NCBI RefSeq assembly: GCF_900184895.1
Contig: NZ_FXZK01000006.1
Location: 1 to 64,000, forward strand
Origin: Flavimaricola marinus
Lineage (GTDB): Bacteria; Pseudomonadota; Alphaproteobacteria; Rhodobacterales; Rhodobacteraceae
Reading direction: 5' to 3'
DNA length: 64,000 bases
Shown here: positions 1 through 8,754 of the stretch, piece after piece
How positions within the stretch are numbered: position 1 is the stretch's first letter
How the letters are laid out: each line of letters opens with the position of its first letter
Notes under the pieces: generated by a model
What the model was told of the DNA's origin: nothing
Seen by the model: the letters and a program-made list of their open reading frames with translations, nothing else
Database searches by the model: none
Made by a program: the position numbers and the translations under genes

Positions 1-145
1 CGCACCAACGCAAGCCATTGCGATTGATGGAAAATATGCCGCTCAACACGCGCAAATCATCAACACGCGGCTTGCCATGGCTCTTCGGAAAGAACGGCTT
101 CAACCGCTCAATCTGCTCGTCGGTCAGTCAGAAAAGGTTGCTCAT
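1..145 (-). pseudogene. IS5-family transposase N-terminal remnant, cut by window edge
   Basis: Read leftward from ATG at 145, the sequence encodes the start of an IS5-type DDE transposase: MSNLF, a TGA stop at codon 6 (128-130), then LTDEQIERLKPFFP and GKPRVDDLRVLSGI. The same N-terminus occurs at 1638 as MSDLFRLTDAQ, so the TGA stands where Arg should be and the copy is dead as written. It continues past the left edge, so the rest of the element cannot be judged. Confidence 0.75.
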
Positions 146-251
146 CATCACCCCCGTCAGTTCGGGAGCTTGATGGCGTGGATGCCCCCTCCCGTCAGCG
201 CATCGATATGCGAATATCGGGCACCAAAGAAACCAAGAGAGGAGAACTGTC

Positions 252-1267
252 ATGTCTGACGTTGCCTTCATCGGCCTTGATCTGGCCAATCAGGTTTTCC
301 AACTGCACGAATTGAAGACCGATGGTTCATTTTCGTTCCGCCTCAAGCTGCCGAGGTCTCGCGTCTTGGATTTCTTCGCATCCCAGCAGCGCAGCGTAGT
401 TGCGATGCAGGTTTGCACCAGCGCCCACAGCTGGGAACGAGAAATCGCCAAGCTTGGTCATTCAGTTCGTCTGATCACGCCAATCAATGTGAAGCCTTTC
501 GTGAAGCCGCAAATGAACGATGCTGGCGATGCGGAGGCAATCGCCGAAGCAGCATCGCGGCCGACCTTGCGCTTTGTCGCCGTGAAATCCTTGGAGCAGC
601 AAGCGCGAGCTATGCTGTTCCGCACCAGGGACCTGCTTGTGCGCCAGCGAACCCAACTGATCAATGCACAGCGCGGTCATCTCGCCGAGCATGGTGTCGT
701 TGCACCGACGGGGGCAGCGTATCTCAATCGCCTGGCCGAGGCGGTCAGCGATGACAAGGCCGCGCTGCCAGAACCTGTCCGTGAACCAGGCACCCTTTAC
801 CTTGAACAGATCGAGGCATTGAGCGCCCGTGTGGTTGGCCTTCATCAGCAGATGCGGAAGCTGACATCATCCTCAGGCTACAGACCATGCCAGGGGTTGG
901 GTCGATCACGGCGATGGCGACCGAGACCTTCGCGCCGCCCATGACCGTCTTCCGCAGGTCCCGCGACTTTGCCGCCTGGCTCGGTCTCATGCCGCGGCAA
1001 CACTCAACAGGCGGCAAGCAGCGGCTCGGAGCGACATCGAAGATGGGCCAGCGAGACATCCGTCGGCTGCTCATCACCAGAGCGATGACCGTCGTGCAAC
1101 ACGCAAGCCGAAAGAGAGGGCAGGACGGCAGTTAGCTCGGCCGAATGCTGGCCAAGAAGCCGCGTATACTGGTGGCCATACTCCCCGCAAACAGAATGGC
1201 GCGCGGCCTGTGGGCCATGATCACGACGAACAAGGACTTCAAGAATTCGGCGGCGGCAGTAGCCTGA
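252..1267 (+). pseudogene. IS110-family (IS1111-like) transposase, frameshifted and interrupted
   Basis: This is a DEDD/Tnp20-type transposase of the IS110 family. The first part (from ATG 252) carries the RuvC-like half with GLDLANQVFQLH and NDAGDAEAIAEA. The reading frame then shifts near 855-885, and the C-terminal half continues one frame over with MPGVGSITAMATETFAPP and STGGKQRLGATSKMGQRDIR. An in-frame TAG at 1133-1135 replaces an expected Trp (GSWLARM in relatives), after which LGRMLAKKPRILVAI continues to TGA at 1265-1267. The usual catalytic Glu of MEACxSAH is Gln here (MQVCTSAH). With three independent lesions the element is not autonomous. Family assignment is firm from motif order; the exact shift position is not resolved. 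Confidence 0.85.
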
Positions 1268-1637
1268 GCGCAGGCCGTGCCGGACACGCGAGGGTGTGAG
1301 GAGGTCGACGAACTGTAAGGGCAATCGATCGGCAAGGTCGGGAGCAGGCAAAGCAGGGTGATTCAATGGGCCTGAGAGTCCGAGAGTTTGATGTGACTCC
1401 ACTCCGCGCATAGCCATACCGGCCAGCGGTCAAGATTAGTGCCGCATCTTCAGGCCTGACACATGAAAGTAACCAATCACATGCTCAAACCGTCCGAAAA
1501 CGCCTTGCACCAACGGGGGCATCCACACATGAATCACGCAGGCCGGGCGGCCTCAAGTCGATTAATCGGTCCTGCCCTAGGTTCAGGACCCATAGATGTT
1601 CGGCTGGCGTCACAATTCACGGCTCTAAGAACGAGCG
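1268..1637. other. Non-coding stretch after the IS110 transposase (relic right end)
   Basis: No convincing gene is present in these 370 bases. The part next to the transposase stop (about 1268-1460) occupies the position of the non-coding right end of IS1111-type elements, where the bridge RNA is encoded in that group. I cannot fold it by eye with confidence. The rest up to the next transposase start shows nothing I recognise. Confidence 0.4.
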
Positions 1638-2292
1638 GTGAACATGTCTGATCTTTTCCGGCTTACGGATGCTCAGATGGCGTGTCTGGCACCTTTCTTC
1701 CCCAAGCCCCACGGCAAGCCACGCGTTGATGACAGGCGTGTTTTGAGTGGGATTATCTTCTTCAATCGCAATGGCTTGGGTTGGCGCGACGGACCCGCTG
1801 CTACGGTCCATACAAGACGCTGTGCAGCCGTTGGAAGCGGTGGAGAGACAAGGGTGTCGTTGCTCGGATCATGGCTGGTCTGTCACGGAACATGGTGAAG
1901 AGGAGATTGTGATGATCGGTGCGACCTACCTGAAGGCGCACCGCACCGCGACCAGCTTGGGCGTCAAAAAGGGGGGCGTGGACGCCTGATTGGCCGGACG
2001 AAGGGGGCATGGAGCGCAAAACTGCATGCCGTCTGCGACTGCCAGGGTCGACCACTCGACTTGTTCGTCGCAGATGGTCAGCTCTGCGACTACATCCACG
2101 CGCGAGCGTTGCTCAGCAGCTTGCCAGACGTCGACTGGCTGCTCGGGGATCGTGGCTATGATGCAGATTGGTTCAGAGAGGCGTTGAAAGGCAAAGGGAT
2201 AGGCACCTGTATTCCCATCGAAAACGGCGCAAGACAACCGTCAGATATGACAAGCGTTGGTTCGAACGCCGCAACCGAATCGAGATCATGTG
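1638..2292 (+). pseudogene. IS5-family transposase, multiply frameshifted and truncated
   Basis: The N-terminus MSDLFRLTDAQMACLAPFFP and GKPRVDDRRVLSG reads from about 1638. The frame is lost near 1795, then VMIGATYLKAHRTATSLG appears in a second frame (about 1910-1970), GRTKGAWSAKLHAVCD with LFVADGQLCDY and LLGDRGYDADWFREAL (DDE core) in a third, and finally TVRYDKRWFERRNRIEIMCG (about 2230-2292). The usual C-terminal GRLKDWRRVATRYDR segment is missing: the match stops after RIEIMCG. At least three frame changes plus a C-terminal truncation make this a remnant. It is a separate copy from the one at the left edge. Confidence 0.8.
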
Positions 2293-2404
2293 CGGCGTTT
2301 GTAGCAGCGCCTTTCTTACTTCACGGGTTATTTCCTCTGTTTCTGACCGAGGGTTAAGGGCATTCTAATTTGATCCAGTCGATCATATTAGACGTGCTCG
2401 GAGC

Positions 2405-2695
2405 GTGTCCCCTTGTTTTTCACCGATCCCGGTGACCAGTCCGTGCCGTAGCATCGATCAATGCGGACTTACTCTCGCTGTGCCTGGCAGCGAGTCCGAT
2501 CATCATATTCGCGAAGATGCCTTGCAAGTGAATTCTCTCGAGCCAGTGGCGTTGAGCCAGCGATCTCCAGCGCTTCCAAGGGTTATAGAGCGTCTTGAGG
2601 GGGCCATATTTCTTCGGCGCATCTCGCCATTGCACCCCACAACGCTTTATGAAGATATTCCGTTCGGGACGCGCCGATCATCAACGCGTGGCTTG
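2405..2695 (-). pseudogene. Third IS5-family transposase remnant, opposite strand
   Basis: Read leftward from about 2695 the sequence gives GKPRVDDRRVPNGI, a frameshift, then IFIKRCGVQWRDAPKKYGP, LKTLYNPWKRW and FANMMIGLAARHSESKSALI. This is the N-terminal third of an IS5-type transposase. There is no intact start and the catalytic part is gone. It lies just beyond the end of tctA and marks the boundary between the IS debris and the intact gene region. Confidence 0.7.
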
Positions 2696-2820
2696 CCGCC
2701 GGGCTCCGGAAATGCTCCTGACTTGTCGCCGGGGCGTGTTGACACCGCCCCAGCGCCTTTGGCGATCTATTCGATTTTGGCTAGCGACGGACCAACGGAA
2801 GTCTGGATGCGTTGTCGCGA

Positions 2821-4329
2821 TCAGTCTTGCGCTGTCGAGAGCTGCTTTGATCGGGCGGCACGCCTGTGCGAGATCACACCCCAGATCAGCATGCCCAGAG
2901 CCAGCGCCAGCACCGTGGCGCTGACCGGCCGCTCGATGAATGTCGCCAGATCGCCGCGTGAGAGCAGCATGGCCCGCCGGAAATGTTCTTCCATCATCGG
3001 TCCTAGGACGAAGCCCAGCAACAGGGGGGCTGCGGGAAAGCTGAGCCACCGCATCAGTATGCCGAGCAGCCCGAAGCCGACGACCAGCCAGATGTCGAAA
3101 GTGTTGTTGTGCAGCGTCAGCGTTCCGATGGCGATGAACATGAGGATCGCCGGATACAGGAATCGCGACGGCACGAGCAACAACCGGACCCACAGCCCGA
3201 TCATGGGGATGTTGAGGACCAGAAGCATCAGGTTGCCGACCCAGAAGCTCATGATGAGGCCCCAGAAAAGTGCGGGCTGATCGCTGAGCAGCTTGGGGCC
3301 GGGGGCGATACCGTGAATGGTCAGAGCGCCCAGCATCAGTGCCATCGTGGCGCTGCCTGGTATTCCGAGCGTCAATGTCGGGACAAAGGCGGTCTGGTCG
3401 GCGGCGTTGTTGGCGGATTCCGGCGCGGTCACGCCCTCGATCGCTCCTTTGCCAAACCGCTCGGGGGTCGCCGAGATCCGCTTTTCCAGCGCGTAGGCGA
3501 AGAAGGAGGCGACGGACGGGCCAGTGCCGGGCAGAGCCCCGAAGAACGATCCGATGCCGCTGCCCCTCAGGATTGGCATGATGGAGCGTTTGACCTCGTC
3601 ACGGGGCAATTGCATGGATCGAAGCGAAAGGCTTTTCCGGTCGAATTGTCGCCGTGTGCCGGATTGCGCATTGGCGACGACCTCTGCGATGCCGAAGACG
3701 CCCATCGCAAGCGGCACGAGGCCGATGCCATTGGACAGCTCCAGTATGCCGAAGGTGAGCCGTTCGTCTCCGGTGTAGAGATCGATGCCCACGGTGCCGC
3801 AAATCAGGCCCAGCGTGACCATGGCCAGCGCCTTGGCCACCGGTCCATCGCTGACGGCGCTGGCCGCGACGAGGCCAAGGACCATGAGCGAGAAATACTC
3901 GGCCGATCCAAAGCCGAGCGCGTAGCGGGCGATCGTCGGCGCGAAGATCATCAACAGGATGATGCCGACCATGCCGCCGACGAACGACGCGATGGACGTC
4001 ATGAACAGTGCCGCTGCTCCGCGCCCCTGTAGCGCCATGGGGTGCCCGTCGAGGCAGGATATCGCACTGGAGGTCGTTCCGGGGATGTTGACGAGGATCG
4101 CGGCGGTCGATCCGCCGTATCCCGTTCCATACCAGATCCCGGCCAGCATGATGAGCGAGGTGGTCGGATCGAGGTGATAGGTCAGCGGCAGCAGCATCGA
4201 GATGGCCGTGAGTGGCCCGATTCCCGGAATGACCCCGACGAGCGTGCCGAGAAAGACGCCGAGAAAGCAGTAGGCGAGGGTGATCGGCGTCAGGGCCGTC
4301 TCCAGCCCGAGAAGGATATTGCTCAGCAT
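2821..4329 (-). CDS. tctA: TctA-family large permease subunit of a tripartite tricarboxylate transporter
   Basis: The 502-residue protein is the large, roughly 12-helix membrane subunit of a TTT system, which imports carboxylates using the ion gradient together with TctB and a periplasmic TctC receptor. The family hallmark near the N-terminus is visible (GVIPGIGPLTAISMLLPL, about residues 32-49), followed by GIWYGTGYGGSTAAILVNIP and, in the second half, the repeated glycine/proline-rich motif GALPGTGPSVASFF. Length matches the family. It starts 10 bp after the tctB stop and is the last gene of the leftward tctC-enolase-tctB-tctA unit. The substrate cannot be read from the sequence; the neighbouring acyl-CoA genes suggest an organic acid. 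Confidence 0.93.
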   Translation of the reverse strand: MLSNILLGLETALTPITLAYCFLGVFLGTLVGVIPGIGPLTAISMLLPLTYHLDPTTSLIMLAGIWYGTGYGGSTAAILVNIPGTTSSAISCLDGHPMALQGRGAAALFMTSIASFVGGMVGIILLMIFAPTIARYALGFGSAEYFSLMVLGLVAASAVSDGPVAKALAMVTLGLICGTVGIDLYTGDERLTFGILELSNGIGLVPLAMGVFGIAEVVANAQSGTRRQFDRKSLSLRSMQLPRDEVKRSIMPILRGSGIGSFFGALPGTGPSVASFFAYALEKRISATPERFGKGAIEGVTAPESANNAADQTAFVPTLTLGIPGSATMALMLGALTIHGIAPGPKLLSDQPALFWGLIMSFWVGNLMLLVLNIPMIGLWVRLLLVPSRFLYPAILMFIAIGTLTLHNNTFDIWLVVGFGLLGILMRWLSFPAAPLLLGFVLGPMMEEHFRRAMLLSRGDLATFIERPVSATVLALALGMLIWGVISHRRAARSKQLSTAQD

Positions 4330-4339
4330 GTCGTTCCCC

Positions 4340-4798
4340 TCACCAAGGCCAGTTCAGCATGCGCAGCCCGAGCGACATACCGAGCCCGAAGACGATCCAT
4401 GCCAGTAGGCAAAGGACCGCGATCATCAGCCCGAGGTCGCGCGGCGGCGTGCGTTCCGGTGACGCGAGACTCGCCAGGGCCGCAAGCCCCGCGATCGCAG
4501 GAAACAGCCCGAACGGGCGGACCAGCAGGGCAAAGGCGCCGACCGCGGCGATGACGAAGAGCGTGGCGCGTAGGGGCGGCAGCCCGATGGCGCCGGGCCT
4601 GACACCGCGCAGGAGAGGTGGCAGCGCCACGGCGCCGCCCAGAATGGCCAGCAAGGCGCCCGCGAGCATCGGAAAGAAGCCCGTGCCCATCCTGCGCAGC
4701 GAGCCCAGTTCATAGCTCGTGTAGCAATGCACGGCGAGGGTTGCTCCCGCCGCGATCAGCAGGGCGCCGCCGATGATATCCTTGCGTCCCTCATACAT
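4340..4798 (-). CDS. tctB: TctB-family small membrane subunit of the TTT transporter
   Basis: This is a 152-residue hydrophobic protein with about four transmembrane segments (IIGGALLIAAGATLAVH; FPMLAGALLAILGGAVAL; ATLFVIAAVGAFALLV; LMIAVLCLLAWIVFGLGMSL). TctB proteins are poorly conserved, but size, topology, the GTGFFPMLAG motif and position directly before tctA identify it. I chose ATG 4798 (MYEGRKDIIGG), which overlaps the end of the upstream enolase gene by 8 bp and implies translational coupling. The reading frame stays open much further upstream, but that part lies inside the enolase gene and has shadow composition. Confidence 0.88.
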   Translation of the reverse strand: MYEGRKDIIGGALLIAAGATLAVHCYTSYELGSLRRMGTGFFPMLAGALLAILGGAVALPPLLRGVRPGAIGLPPLRATLFVIAAVGAFALLVRPFGLFPAIAGLAALASLASPERTPPRDLGLMIAVLCLLAWIVFGLGMSLGLRMLNWPW

Positions 4799-5888
4799 GG
4801 GTCGTCTCCTTTGTCTTGTCGCTCCGCAATTCGGGCAGGCATGTGCCGAACCGCGCAAGGGCGGACCGATCGATGCGGTCCGCGATGCGTCCGGCGACGG
4901 GCCGGACCCGACCGTTGCGAATGCGAGGGCAGGGTGCGATCTGTGCGCCCAGCTCAAGGTGAAAGTCGATTTCATGCGGGTGGGCCAGGCCGTCCGGCAA
5001 CCCGCTCGCGAATCCGATCTGCGCGGCCGCGCCGAGGGCGCTTTCAGAGTAGGTGCCGTTGCAGACCCTGCCACCTCGACGCTGCGCTGCGGCAGCCACC
5101 GCGCGTGCGGCGGATATCCCGATCCGGTTGGGCTTTGCCGAGACCTGTGTGATCCCGCGATCAGCGAAGGCTTCGACCCGGTCCGGCCCCGTGACCTCGC
5201 GATCCGCCAGCAGCGGCAGTTCGAGCGCGGCGGCGACCGCCCCCGTCGCGGCATCCGGTTGCATCGGGCAGGGGTCTTCCAGAAAGGTCAGTCCTATCTC
5301 TTTTGCGACGGCGGCAAGTCGGGGAAGCTCATGCAGGGTGTACGCCGAGTTGGCGTCTCCGGTCAGCTCTGCGTCGGGGAGCACTTTGCGCAGGGCGGAT
5401 AGCACCTGCGTGTCCTTTTGAATGCCCTGGCCGAGCTTGACCTTGAATGCCTGTATTCCGGTTTCCTCGCGGAGTTGGAGGGCTTTGGCGGCCATCACCT
5501 CGGGCTCGGCCCGTGTCAGGACCGAGGCCAGCGGAACGGCAGCGCCGTCCACCATCGGGGACAAGAGATCGTGCCACGCGTTGTCGATGATCGCCTTGAG
5601 CGCAGTCATCCCCCGGATACCTGACAGAGCCGATATTGCAGAACCGTCGAGACCCAGCCCCGCGATACGGGGCCAGGCCAATTCCTCGATCGCCCGCGCC
5701 AGCAGGCCGGGCGTCATCCCGTTCCAGGCGGGACGGCAGGTGATCTCGGCCGCGCCGTGCCGTCCGTCCCTATCGTGCAGGATCAGGACCAGATACGGCA
5801 CTTCGGTCTCGGCCCCGCCGACTGTCCATTCGACAGCCTTGCGGACAGGAAGGCGAACCTCCCAGATCTCGGCGCGGTCGAGTGTCAC
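4791..5888 (-). CDS. Enolase-superfamily (muconate lactonizing/mandelate racemase type) enzyme
   Basis: The 365-residue protein has the two-domain enolase-superfamily layout: an N-terminal capping domain and a modified TIM barrel. The expected acid/base Lys pair appears as AFKVKLG (about residue 147), metal-ligand positions as GDANSAYT, FLEDPCP and LLADREV, and the opposite-face Lys as VSAKPNRIG. Such enzymes abstract the alpha-proton of a carboxylate (racemisation, epimerisation, cycloisomerisation or dehydration). The gene sits between tctC (3 bp upstream) and tctB, so its substrate is probably the acid imported by this transporter. The closest functional class (MLE, dipeptide epimerase or racemase) is not decidable by eye. 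Confidence 0.85.
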   Translation of the reverse strand: MTLDRAEIWEVRLPVRKAVEWTVGGAETEVPYLVLILHDRDGRHGAAEITCRPAWNGMTPGLLARAIEELAWPRIAGLGLDGSAISALSGIRGMTALKAIIDNAWHDLLSPMVDGAAVPLASVLTRAEPEVMAAKALQLREETGIQAFKVKLGQGIQKDTQVLSALRKVLPDAELTGDANSAYTLHELPRLAAVAKEIGLTFLEDPCPMQPDAATGAVAAALELPLLADREVTGPDRVEAFADRGITQVSAKPNRIGISAARAVAAAAQRRGGRVCNGTYSESALGAAAQIGFASGLPDGLAHPHEIDFHLELGAQIAPCPRIRNGRVRPVAGRIADRIDRSALARFGTCLPELRSDKTKETTHV

Positions 5889-5891
5889 CGG

Positions 5892-6860
5892 TCAGCCGGC
5901 CGTTTCGGCGGCGGCGTCGACAAGCTCTTTCCAGCGGTCGACGTTCGCGTCGAGATAGGCCCGTATTGCGTCGCCGTCGGCAAAGACCGGGGCGATCCCC
6001 ATGCCGCTCAGCGTGGTGCGATACCGCTCGCGCGAGACGGCCTCTTGGATCGCGCTCTGAAGCGTGGCCACGATCTCGTCGGGCGTGTCCTTGTGCACCG
6101 TGATGACCGAAGGCGTGGCGACGGTCACCATGTCGATGCCGAGTTCGCTGACCGTCTTGACGTCGGGCACCAGATCGTCGCCCTGTTCCGCCGCAAAGGC
6201 GAGAATGCGCATTTCGTCTTCGAAGCCGAGGTAGTTCGACGTGGACAGGAGTGCGAAATCGACTTCACCGCCGAGCAGGGCTGCGACCGTGTTGGAGCTT
6301 CCGCTGTAGGGGACGTCAAGCGCCTCGGTCCCGGTCGCTGCGAGCAGCGACGCTCCGTTGACGAAGTGGAAGCCGCCGCGCCCGGTGTGCCCCCACGCCA
6401 GCGCGCCTGGTTCGTCCTTCATGGCCGCGAGGAGTTCGTCGAGGGTCTGGTAGGGGCTGTCGGCCTTGACCGCGATGGCCGATTGGATCAGCGCCATTTG
6501 CGCGACGAAGCGAAGATCGGTCAAGGCATTGACCACTTGCTCCTTCATCAGCCCGCCGAGGATCAGGGTTCCGAGAGATTGGTGCCCGAGGGTATAGCCG
6601 TCCGGCTCTCCCGTCACGAGCGCCTGTGCCGCAACATAGCCGCCTGCGCCGGTCTTTTGCACCGGAACGACCGACTCCCCGAGAATGTCTTCGAGTTCGG
6701 CAGCCAGTGCGCGTGCGACCTGATCGTTGCCGCCTCCGGCGGAAAACGGAATCAGGATCTCGATCGCCTGATCCGGGTAGCCTTCTGCCGCCAACGCCGC
6801 GGGTGCGACGGCAAGGGCCAGCAGGGCCGCTGTTGTCTTGAGAATCGTTCTGCGCTTCAT
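5892..6860 (-). CDS. tctC: TctC/Bug-family periplasmic substrate-binding protein
   Basis: This 322-residue protein is the extracytoplasmic receptor of the TTT system. It has an export signal (MKRRTILKTTAALLALAVAP, cleavage near ALA-AEGYP), the Bug-family start YPDQAIEILIPFSAGGGNDQ, and the typical GEPDGYTLGHQS and LLGGEVDFALLS motifs. It is the first gene of a leftward unit whose later members are the enolase-superfamily gene, tctB and tctA. It lies divergent from the lyase gene at 7065 across a 204-bp AT-rich spacer with inverted repeats, so both directions are probably co-regulated. Confidence 0.93.
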   Translation of the reverse strand: MKRRTILKTTAALLALAVAPAALAAEGYPDQAIEILIPFSAGGGNDQVARALAAELEDILGESVVPVQKTGAGGYVAAQALVTGEPDGYTLGHQSLGTLILGGLMKEQVVNALTDLRFVAQMALIQSAIAVKADSPYQTLDELLAAMKDEPGALAWGHTGRGGFHFVNGASLLAATGTEALDVPYSGSSNTVAALLGGEVDFALLSTSNYLGFEDEMRILAFAAEQGDDLVPDVKTVSELGIDMVTVATPSVITVHKDTPDEIVATLQSAIQEAVSRERYRTTLSGMGIAPVFADGDAIRAYLDANVDRWKELVDAAAETAG

Positions 6861-6911
6861 TCTAGTCTCCTCCCGAGTATGAAGTTATTCGTTGTGAAAT
6901 TCACGTAAATC

Positions 6912-7047
6912 GTTGTGATAATCAACTAAAAGTTTGTCTATAGCGAGCGTCCTGCTTCCGTAGTATCGTTAAGATACTGAAAGCTATGATAAAATTTCGA
7001 AAAAGAAAATAGTTGATGTTGCGACTAAAGTAGTTGATAAAAGCAAC
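6912..7047. promoter_or_regulatory. Divergent promoter region with GTTG-N7-CAAC inverted repeats
   Basis: The spacer between tctC and the lyase gene is much richer in A/T than the genes. It contains GTTGTGATAATCAAC at 6912-6926 and GTTGATAAAAGCAAC at 7033-7047, each with GTTG/CAAC arms 7 bp apart, plus a further GTTGAT half-site at 7012. The right-hand site shares TAGTTGATAAA with the livK promoter site at 47029. The first overlaps a possible leftward -35 (TTGATT), the second a possible rightward -10. A dimeric MarR-type regulator is the likely ligand; the one at 17577 is the first candidate. Confidence 0.5.
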
Positions 7048-7064
7048 GAGTTTAGGAGGGCAGC

Positions 7065-8015
7065 ATGTCGAACGATATCGTGATCTGTGAGTGTTTTGCC
7101 CGCGACGGGCTGCAGCACGAGGTCTCGGTTCCGGTGACCGCTGAAAAAGTGGCGCTCCTGAAGCGGTTTCAGGATGCCGGATTCAGGCGGATCGAGGCTA
7201 CAAGCTATTCGCATCCGGGTCGCGTGCCGGGCTTTGCGGATGCGTCCGAGCTGCTTGCGGCCTTGCCGCGCCCTGCGGGCGTCTTCCACAAGGCGACCTG
7301 CCCAAATCCCCGCGCTGTCGAACGCGCCATAGCGGATCAGGATGCGGGGCGAGGGGCTGAGGAGCTGAGTTTTCTCGTGTCGGCCACGGAATCACACACC
7401 GAGCGAAACCTGCGGGCCAGCCGAGCCGAGCAATGGCGCCGGGTCGAAGATATGGCGCGCATGGCAAAAGGTCGGTTCAGGATGGTCGGCGTGATCTCGA
7501 TGGCGCTGGGCTGCCCTTTCGAGGGCGAGGTTGCGGCGTCGTCGGTGGCCGAGGATGCCGCTCACTTTGCCGATCTGGGCTGCGAGTTGGTGACGATCGG
7601 TGACACGATCGGCAGTGGCACGCCGACGGCTGTCCGGTCGCTGTTCGGCAAGATGCTCGCAGACGTTCCGGCGATCACTCCCGTCGCCCATTTTCACGAC
7701 ACTCGTGGAACCGGGGTCGCCAATTGCATTGCCGCGCTCGAGGCTGGAGCGACACATTTCGACAGCGCCATGGGCGGCGTGGGCGGGCATCCGACACGCA
7801 TCAGTTATGGTTCCGGCGACACCGGCAACGTGGCGACCGAGGATTTGGTCACACTCCTGGAAGCTGAGGGTCTGCCGCATGGTATCGACCTTGACGCCAT
7901 GATGCGTGCGTCCGAGGCCTCCGAGGTGGCATTGGGCCGGAGGCTTTTGTCGCGGGTGGCGCGGACGGGCCTCTGGCGCGCAAAGGAAAACGACATGGAG
8001 AGGGAGAGTGTTTGA
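7065..8015 (+). CDS. HMG-CoA lyase-like (DRE-TIM) acyl-CoA lyase lacking the signature Cys
   Basis: The 316-residue protein belongs to the DRE-TIM metallolyase family that cleaves 3-hydroxyacyl-CoAs by a retro-Claisen reaction. RDGLQ (residues 13-17) and the metal-binding HFHDTRG (209-215) are present, as is GNVATEDL. In HMG-CoA lyases the catalytic Cys lies in GLGGCP; here the segment is GGVGGHP with His242 at that place, and the spacing to GNVATED is longer. Substrate and mechanism may therefore differ from HMG-CoA. The start ATG has a strong Shine-Dalgarno (AGGAGGG). It is the first gene of a tightly packed rightward unit. Confidence 0.85.
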   Translation: MSNDIVICECFARDGLQHEVSVPVTAEKVALLKRFQDAGFRRIEATSYSHPGRVPGFADASELLAALPRPAGVFHKATCPNPRAVERAIADQDAGRGAEELSFLVSATESHTERNLRASRAEQWRRVEDMARMAKGRFRMVGVISMALGCPFEGEVAASSVAEDAAHFADLGCELVTIGDTIGSGTPTAVRSLFGKMLADVPAITPVAHFHDTRGTGVANCIAALEAGATHFDSAMGGVGGHPTRISYGSGDTGNVATEDLVTLLEAEGLPHGIDLDAMMRASEASEVALGRRLLSRVARTGLWRAKENDMERESV

Positions 8016-8016
8016 C

Positions 8017-8754
8017 GTGTCCGAAGACAAGCTGGTTCTGACAGAAGACCGTGGCCCGGTGCGCATCGTGACGATGAACCGGCCGGACAAGCTCAACGCG
8101 CTGAATACGGCTCTGACGCAGGGGCTGCTGGACGCGCTGCTCGAAGCCGACGCAGCGCCGGAGGTCCGCTCTGTGATCCTTGCCGGGGCGGGGCGCGGGT
8201 TCTGCGCGGGCGCCGACTTGTCCGAGTTCAAGCATCTGACCCCGGCGCAATCCGGCGCGGTCGAGGCGCGGGCCGACCTGACCTGCCGGGTTCAGATGGT
8301 CATGCAGAAGATGGCCAAGCCAGTCGTCTCTGCCGTGCAGGGCGCCGCCGTCGGTGGGGGCGCGGGTCTTGCTATCGGCTGCGACATGGTTGTTGCATCG
8401 ACATCCCTGAAATTCGGCTATCCGGAGTTGAAGCACTCGATCGTGCCAGCGCTGGTCTTGACCGGCCTCGTCCGGGCGCTTGGTCGCAAACAGGCCTTCG
8501 AGATGATTTCCTTGGGCCGTCTGATCGGCGCAGACGAGGCTTTGTCGCTCGGGCTGGTCAACCGAGTGGTCGAAGGCGACCCGCTGCCTGCCGCGCTCGA
8601 GATCGCGAATGCCTGGGCCGCATATGAGCCCCGTGCCATGCGCGCCGCCAAATCGCTGCTCTACCGGGTCGAGGAGTTGCCGACGGAAGCGGCAATGTTG
8701 GTGGGCCGCGACGTGAACGCGCTGATGCGCTCGTTCCGGGATCCCGAGGCATGA
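8017..8754 (+). CDS. Enoyl-CoA hydratase/isomerase (crotonase) family, copy 1
   Basis: This crotonase-fold protein of about 245 residues shows the oxyanion-hole segments GAGRGFCAGADLSEF and VQGAAVGGGAGLAIGCD. Of the two glutamates used by classical hydratases, the one in GGGxEL is Gly here (GGGAGLA), while a Glu is kept in FGYPELKHS. That argues for isomerase, lyase or hydrolase chemistry, or an altered hydration mechanism. I start it at GTG 8017, 10 bp after a GGAGAGGGAG stretch; GTG 8008, overlapping the lyase stop, is an alternative. Its stop overlaps the next ATG (ATGA). Confidence 0.88.
   Translation: MSEDKLVLTEDRGPVRIVTMNRPDKLNALNTALTQGLLDALLEADAAPEVRSVILAGAGRGFCAGADLSEFKHLTPAQSGAVEARADLTCRVQMVMQKMAKPVVSAVQGAAVGGGAGLAIGCDMVVASTSLKFGYPELKHSIVPALVLTGLVRALGRKQAFEMISLGRLIGADEALSLGLVNRVVEGDPLPAALEIANAWAAYEPRAMRAAKSLLYRVEELPTEAAMLVGRDVNALMRSFRDPEA

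Noticed and set aside
2405-3280. Rightward open frame of 291 codons across the IS remnant and the end of tctA
   Set aside because: It runs antisense to the third IS5 remnant and to tctA, has no family motif and no Shine-Dalgarno, and its composition is that of a shadow frame.
5757-6908. Rightward open frame of 383 codons opposite tctC
   Set aside because: tctC on the other strand has a signal peptide and full Bug-family motifs; this frame has none.
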